Origin: Prosapia bicincta
Lineage: Eukaryota > Arthropoda > Insecta > Hemiptera > Cercopidae
Assembly: GCA_036971475.1 (NCBI GenBank)
Contig: JBAIZL010000001.1
Location: 211,103,075-211,167,074, forward strand
DNA length: 64,000 nucleotides
Direction of reading: 5' to 3'
Below the pieces are notes generated by a model, which did not search any database, was not told the origin of the DNA, and was given only the letters and a program-made list of their open reading frames with translations. A program made the position numbers and the translations under genes. Below, piece after piece: positions 62,201 through 64,000 of the stretch (position 1 is the first letter of the stretch; each line of letters begins with the position of its first letter).

Positions 62201-62215
62201 TGAGGCTGAGCAGGA
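46537..62215 (-). CDS. Asx: Additional sex combs (ASXL family), last four exons, 5'-incomplete
   Basis: Asx/ASXL is the nuclear scaffold of the Polycomb repressive deubiquitinase: it binds and activates the BAP1/Calypso enzyme that removes ubiquitin from histone H2A. Exons, in order, are 62215-62014, 48287-47971, 47617-47252 and 46917-46537. All junctions are GT-AG and in frame, giving 421 codons plus stop. Diagnostic parts are [20 protein letters not shown] in the third exon and the C-terminal PHD finger in the last ([20 protein letters not shown], then [19 protein letters not shown] at the very end). Between them are Ser/Thr/Pro-rich stretches typical of the disordered middle of the family. 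The HARE-HTH and DEUBAD regions must lie upstream of the window. The 13.7-kb intron 48288-62013 is packed with repeats. Confidence 0.93.
47252..47617 (-). CDS. Asx: Asx exon with the conserved [13 protein letters not shown] block
   Basis: Acceptor gaaaattttcag, donor GAG/gtaaga. 122 codons, phase 0 at both ends. Begins [14 protein letters not shown] and continues with [20 protein letters not shown] and [12 protein letters not shown], a short motif shared by insect Asx and vertebrate ASXL proteins. Confidence 0.92.
47971..48287 (-). CDS. Asx: Asx exon, Ser/Thr/Pro-rich
   Basis: Acceptor gttttttag, donor AAG/gtaaat. Joins the previous exon in phase 1 (G with TT gives Val) and reads [16 protein letters not shown], then a low-complexity region of T, S, P, A and V, ending [12 protein letters not shown]. 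Low complexity gives little homology; the open frame and splice sites carry the call. Confidence 0.82.
48288..49040. other. Asx intron, start
   Basis: AT-rich intron sequence. No repeat or coding element recognised. Confidence 0.5.
49088..49138 (-). ncRNA. Hammerhead-like motif, family 5
   Basis: On the minus strand: stem I AGUACUU paired with AAGUGUU (7 pairs including G-U), CUGAAGA (exact core), one extra U, stem II GGUUAC/GUAACC with loop CUG (6 perfect pairs), then AAAA in place of GAAA, a short stem III within AUGUACAU and C as cleavage base. The G12-to-A change would likely reduce activity in this copy. Confidence 0.5.
49240..49299. repeat. (TA)n microsatellite
   Basis: About 30 TA units directly left of a Penelope family-1 end. 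Confidence 0.9.
49427..49470 (+). ncRNA. Hammerhead-like motif, family 1
   Basis: Stem I AGUGAU/AUCACU (6 perfect pairs), core UCGACAAU, stem II GGUC/GACC with loop AAUU, GAAA, stem III AGG/CCU with loop UG, C cleavage base. Same stems as the 36951 copy with different loops. Confidence 0.42.
49610..49652 (-). ncRNA. Hammerhead-like motif, family 1
   Basis: Minus strand: stem I AGUGAU/AUCACU, core UCGACAAU, stem II GGUC/GACC with loop AAC, GAAA, stem III AGG/CCU with loop UA. It lies downstream of the endonuclease frame, in the sense orientation of the element. Confidence 0.45.
49847..50173 (-). pseudogene. GIY-YIG endonuclease domain of a Penelope-like element
   Basis: An open stretch of 108 codons contains [20 protein letters not shown] (GIY-YIG with the CxxC-type insert typical of the family), [19 protein letters not shown] and [19 protein letters not shown]. 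It is preceded by linker residues (KYLSNKNHI). The reverse transcriptase is absent through 5' truncation and the start codon is fortuitous, lying in terminal-repeat sequence. Confidence 0.88.
50199..50238. repeat. (TA)n microsatellite, insertion site of Tigger
   Basis: TA run ending in the TA duplicated by the Tigger insertion (50237-50238). The run resumes after 52613. Confidence 0.9.
50239..52613 (-). mobile_element. Intact Tigger (pogo-type) transposon
   Basis: Both ends carry a perfect 23-bp inverted repeat beginning CAGTAGAACGTCGGTTATCC (50239) with its complement ending at 52613. The TA dinucleotide flanks both sides. Right subterminal repeats of ttcggataattgacg occur three times near 52558-52600. 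The 2375-bp interior contains a single uninterrupted transposase. Perfect ends and an open frame indicate a young, possibly active copy. Confidence 0.95.
50551..52170 (-). CDS. Tigger transposase, full length
   Basis: 539 residues with no disruption, read from 52170 to 50551. It has an N-terminal CENP-B-type helix-turn-helix (residues about 10-60, [20 protein letters not shown] and [10 protein letters not shown]), a second Tc5-type DNA-binding helix-turn-helix (about 75-145, [20 protein letters not shown]), and a DDE catalytic domain with Asp182 in [11 protein letters not shown], Asp295 in [12 protein letters not shown] and Asp330 in [11 protein letters not shown]. An acidic tail follows, ending in [13 protein letters not shown], a C-terminal motif like the PCNA-binding end of pogo-type transposases. 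It would cut and paste the element at TA sites. The ATG chosen is the first in frame, about 440 bases inside the right TIR. A promoter could not be identified. Confidence 0.95.
   Translation of the reverse strand: MATSSKPNKRSRNVLSIESKLKIIEKLEKGETGASLAKQFNVGKATISEIKSKKSEILKFASKLDSEDGSRKRKSMKRPQDEKLEEVMYLWFIQRRTKGEPISGPLLCEKAIQINKKLGGSADFKASTGRLKNFKSRHGVRELDIQGEILSGDSAAAEKYKETFSKLLKDEGYSLDLVYNADETGLNWKALPRKSLASKREKAAPGFKVGKERVTIMVAANATGTHALPLLMISKSKKPRCFKNVTCLPLIYKSQKNAWMNCEIFLDWFTNEFIPDVKKYKKDNNKLGKVLLVIDNAPTHPDVEILNSIDEDFKVTYLPPNVTALLQPMDQGVIEKLKRMYKKQVLRRLLLADANEESVVQFAKKLNVKDCSYMVADSWSTMKESNLKNAWNKILEKTRENIEPEVTDQEDVDEFLELYGEIPGFSECDIQDTEDWLTMDNDPGFQIIDDEEIVSLMLAEDTTQHDSDEDCNTDTAESTKNRPSHEEAFSAFNTAMSWLEKQEESCPTQLLLLKRLRDLAAKKRSSSLKQKTIKDYFTK
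52919..53152. repeat. Two-copy tandem duplication, about 111 bp
   Basis: 52921-53031 (attagaatgaacattactga ... acacaagccatagatct) is repeated at 53032-53152 with one 14-base insertion (tactttaggagaat) and few substitutions. Non-coding. Confidence 0.85.
53283..53966 (-). mobile_element. Internally deleted mariner/Tc1-type element
   Basis: The reading frames at 53871-53653 ([20 protein letters not shown]) and 53693-53376 ([20 protein letters not shown], then [14 protein letters not shown]) correspond to the N-terminal helix-turn-helix and the C-terminal end of a mariner transposase. The middle, including two catalytic Asp, is missing. Imperfect ends share tcaaatgcaa (53299 region and, inverted, near 53945). 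Exact boundaries are approximate. Confidence 0.65.
53967..55489. other. Asx intron sequence
   Basis: No gene or repeat family recognised. Confidence 0.5.
55490..55929 (-). pseudogene. Tigger transposase N-terminus and leader, flank of the satellite
   Basis: On the minus strand, ATG at 55713 reads [20 protein letters not shown], stop, then [19 protein letters not shown], and after a frameshift [15 protein letters not shown]: the CENP-B-type N-terminus of a Tigger family distinct from the 50-kb copy. Its leader (55714-55929) matches the leader of the 12.7-kb copy (TTTGATTAGTCAGTCA against TTTGATTAATCAGTCA). It leads straight into the first satellite unit, so the array starts inside this transposon. 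Confidence 0.8.
55930..61443. repeat. 135-bp tandem satellite array, about 41 units
   Basis: The unit includes cctaataatgattg, gctgtgccttctatacctag, taatagcacttggatagtct, gagataattgcagttctact and gtcaactatatagaactgta. Spacing of identical landmarks is exactly 135 bases from about 57480 to 59560 (16 nearly identical units). Outer units are more diverged, with small indels (aaatactgtc, gttgttgtc or gttactgtc at one junction). Reversed, the unit starts CAGTAGAACTGCAATTATCT, a pogo/Tigger-type terminal repeat, and continues with the leader of the 12.7-kb Tigger copy. Open frames in it are incidental. Confidence 0.95.
61644..61772 (+). pseudogene. Possible Tigger transposase C-terminus
   Basis: The plus strand reads [20 protein letters not shown] and [12 protein letters not shown] before a stop. 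The STITNFYKK end resembles the terminal DYFTK/DFFKK motif of Tigger transposases. Its orientation is opposite to the N-terminal remnant left of the array, so a second copy or a rearrangement must be assumed. Confidence 0.35.
61773..62013. other. Asx intron, end part
   Basis: AT-rich, nothing recognised before the donor site at 62012-62013. Confidence 0.45.
62014..62215 (-). CDS. Asx: Asx upstream exon
   Basis: The acceptor ttattttag precedes TCC TGC TCA and the donor is GAA G/gttagt. 67 codons and one base: [20 protein letters not shown], then [18 protein letters not shown] and [16 protein letters not shown]. The next exons upstream lie beyond the right edge. Confidence 0.85.
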
Positions 62216-62569
62216 CTAAAATAATAACTCAAAGTGTTAAACATAAATAACTCATAAATATAACATTAATTTCCAAAGGTTTCTTTCCACGTAAAACATA
62301 TACAAACTTAATACAAAAACAACTTTGAAGATAATTTTTTATGCATATATTTTCTTACATCCCCTTAATTAAATATTAACACACACACACACACACTAAA
62401 ACAACATAAGTTATTAAAATACAAGAATATTTATTAATTTATATGCAAAGCTTTTCGTTGGTAAACATTACCAACATTATCAGGAATGAAAATCGCAATA
62501 ATGCAAGCTGTTGGCCTAAAACATATGTTAAATTAGAAATATAAATGTTTCTTTTTATACAAATTGTCA

Positions 62570-62573
<4 letters not shown>
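62216..62573. other. Asx intron 5' of exon 62014-62215
   Basis: AT-rich sequence with a short (AC)n at about 62381-62395 and the hammerhead-like motif at 62441-62490. Confidence 0.5.
62441..62490 (-). ncRNA. Hammerhead-like motif, family 4
   Basis: Minus strand: CUGAUAA plus one U, an 8-bp perfect stem II GUUGGUAA/UUACCAAC with loop UGU, GAAA, a 2-bp stem III AA/UU with loop GC and U as cleavage base. G8 of the core is A here and stem I has mismatches, so activity is doubtful. The layout is the same as in the other families. Confidence 0.35.

Positions 62574-62637
<64 letters not shown>
62574..62637. repeat. (TA)n microsatellite
   Basis: About 32 TA units next to Penelope family-1 terminal sequence. 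Confidence 0.9.
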
Positions 62638-62641
<4 letters not shown>

Positions 62642-62747
62642 AAGTTATTTTGCCTTATGTGATGCACTTTTCAGTGTTACAGCAATAAAAACTTTATAAA
62701 TTCAGTGCAACTGAAAAATAATGGACGTGAAATATTACAATATACAG

Positions 62748-62782
<35 letters not shown>

Positions 62783-62846
62783 GAAGTTAATAAATTACCA
62801 ATTTTGAGTAATTTTATCCACCATTAAGTGCAATAATTTTACCTTG

Positions 62847-62889
62847 AGTGATGAGGCACCTTTCGGTCTTTGACCATTGTCGAATCACT
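62847..62889 (-). ncRNA. Hammerhead-like motif, family 1, left palindrome arm
   Basis: Stem I AGUGAU/AUCACU, core UCGACAAU, stem II GGUC/GACC with loop AAA, GAAA, stem III AGG/CCU with loop UG, C cleavage base. Mirror copy on the plus strand at 63046-63088. Confidence 0.42.
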
Positions 62890-63045
62890 GATTGTTCTCT
62901 GCTGTGGATGCTATGTCCGTGAAGCCGGTGTTTGTAGAAGTTACGCGCACTATTTCTTGATCTGTGTGCACAGATCAAGAAATAGTGCGCGTAACTTCTA
63001 CAAACACCGGCTTCACGGACATAGCATCCACAGCAGAGAACAATC

Positions 63046-63088
63046 AGTGATTCGACAATGGTCAAAGACCGAAAGGTGCCTCATCACT
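63046..63088 (+). ncRNA. Hammerhead-like motif, family 1, right palindrome arm
   Basis: Exact inverted copy of the motif at 62847-62889, with the same stems and loops. Confidence 0.42.
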
Positions 63089-63198
63089 CAAGGTAAAATT
63101 ATTGCACTTAATGGTGGATAAAATTACTCAAAATTGGTAATTTATTAACTTCATAAAGTCAGTGCAACGGAAAAACAATGGATAATATTAAATATCAG

Positions 63199-63200
<2 letters not shown>

Positions 63201-63259
<59 letters not shown>
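63201..63259. repeat. (TA)n microsatellite
   Basis: About 29 TA units between two Penelope family-1 copies. Confidence 0.9.
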
Positions 63260-63260
<1 letters not shown>

Positions 63261-64000
63261 CACATTGTACATTTTTTCCGTTACACTGACTTTATGAAGT
63301 TATAATTAATAATCGTAAACAATTTTTTCCACCACCACATGCAATCATTTTAACTTATGTGATGAGGCAGCTTTCGGTCACTTGATCATTGTCGAATCAC
63401 TGAATTAATTTTTCTTATTTTTCTGGTGTGGTTGTTCGGTCCGTGATGTTGGTATTTGTTGACGAGATACATGTTTCTTCTTGAGGCGAGTGTATAATGT
63501 TTTTTAATAGTACGTCGCCTACATATGTTGTCTGTAGGTTCATTAAATTATTGTGTATGTTTTTATAAATGTGGTATTTTTCTAGTGAGTTTAGTTCTTT
63601 TGGGTTATTATTTATTTCAAGTACTGTAATGTTCTTCAAATCTTATTTTAAATGATTTGGTCGTTTTTCCTATGTAAAATGTGTTGCAGTCGTTACATGT
63701 AATTTTGTGAATTCCAGATAGGTTCTGTTTTTCTGTACTTGTTTTGTGGTTTGTGTTATTGAGATATTTTATTATTTGGTTTGTATGTTGGAGTATAGTA
63801 TTCTTTGTTGCATATATTTGTTTTTTTTTAATTTTGTTATTGGAGTATTTATATTTTAGGTAGACTTTTTTATTATTATATTTGTGTTCAGGTTATAGCG
63901 TTGTGTTGAGGTTAGGTTTTTTGTAAATTTATTGTATATATGTTTTTATAAGGTGTGTGTTGTATCCATTTTGTATTGCTATTTTTGTAATGTTATCTAA
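63260..64000 (-). pseudogene. Penelope-like element, family 1, running off the window
   Basis: On the minus strand from the right edge: an RT-endonuclease linker (ITKIAIQNGYNTHLIKTYI), further linker, the GIY-YIG domain ([31 protein letters not shown]) and, after a deletion of about 35 codons, [20 protein letters not shown] to a stop at 63415. The terminal repeat with a family-1 hammerhead-like motif lies at 63359-63401, and the (TA)n edge is at 63259. Stops in the linker show it is not intact; the RT would lie beyond 64000. Confidence 0.85.
63359..63401 (-). ncRNA. Hammerhead-like motif, family 1
   Basis: Minus strand: stem I GUGAU-type with AUCAC, core UCGACAAU, stem II with GAUC/GACC (one mismatch), GAAA, stem III AG/CU with a C-C mismatch inside. 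It lies downstream of a GIY-YIG frame in sense orientation. Confidence 0.35.

Larger units (their letters stand above)
62638..63200. mobile_element. Penelope family-1 ends forming a 374-bp palindrome
   Basis: From 62781 to 63154 the DNA is its own reverse complement: two 186-base arms without a visible mismatch around a 2-base centre (TG at 62967-62968). Each arm runs from the terminal repeat (atgaagttaataaattacc) through taatggtggataaaatta-type sequence and the hammerhead-like motif to the 3' end of the endonuclease region (acgcgcactatttcttgatc). It represents two truncated copies joined head to head. No intact coding region. Confidence 0.92.

Noticed and set aside
62814..63121. Two overlapping 83-codon frames with almost identical products on opposite strands
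   Set aside because: They arise from the perfect palindrome and are not genes.

Overview
The window is AT-rich insect genomic DNA: spliced genes with GT-AG introns, two conserved animal genes with insect-like protein sequence, and many cut-and-paste transposons and Penelope-like retroelements. The order cannot be fixed from the sequence alone. A hemimetabolous or hemipteran-type genome with transposon-swollen introns is a guess.

Host genes. (1) RpL35 (large-subunit ribosomal protein uL29) lies on the + strand. Its four coding exons are 462-464, 11559-11695, 17028-17109 and 21717-21866, and they give a complete 123-residue protein. The first exon carries only the ATG behind a TOP-like start, and the introns (11.1, 5.3 and 4.6 kb) are full of mobile DNA. 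(2) The 3' end of Additional sex combs (Asx/ASXL) lies on the - strand. Its last four exons (62014-62215, 47971-48287, 47252-47617, 46537-46917) join in one open frame of 421 codons ending in the diagnostic C-terminal PHD finger. The 5' part lies beyond base 64000. The two genes converge on about 24 kb of repeat-rich intergenic DNA in which I see only two weak exon candidates.

Mobile DNA. RpL35 intron 1 has two inverted-repeat MITEs, a Penelope-like element (PLE) fragment split by a piggyBac element at TTAA, a near-complete piggyBac with a broken transposase, and one copy of a CAGGGTGTCTAG-ended transposon. Intron 2 has a Tigger 5' end, a non-LTR retrotransposon remnant and a piggyBac remnant. 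Intron 3 has a piggyBac scrap and a 2.8-kb hAT with an exact 8-bp target duplication. The intergenic part has a second piggyBac carrying a nested non-LTR insertion, two more CAGGGTGTCTAG elements with 5-bp target duplications, a mariner, a mariner remnant, and many PLE ends arranged as inverted repeats beside (TA)n tracts. The last long Asx intron holds an apparently intact Tigger transposon (2375 bp, perfect 23-bp TIRs, 539-aa transposase), PLE remnants and a 5.5-kb array of 135-bp repeats. Near 63 kb there is an essentially perfect 374-bp palindrome.

Most interesting signals. (a) Several sequence-divergent PLE-type ends fold as hammerhead-like RNAs: stem I, an 8-nt core resembling CUGANGA, a hairpin, GAAA, a tiny stem III, then a UH cleavage step. 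Loops vary while stems persist, and the core 3-8 pair appears exchanged from C-G to U-A in one family. (b) The 135-bp satellite is derived from the terminal repeat and 5' UTR of a Tigger-like transposon. Remnants of that transposon flank the array and also occur at 12.7 kb, and a central block of the array shows a six-unit higher-order pattern. (c) Two CAGGGTGTCTAG transposons share a tandemly duplicated terminus, which marks a non-autonomous sublineage.
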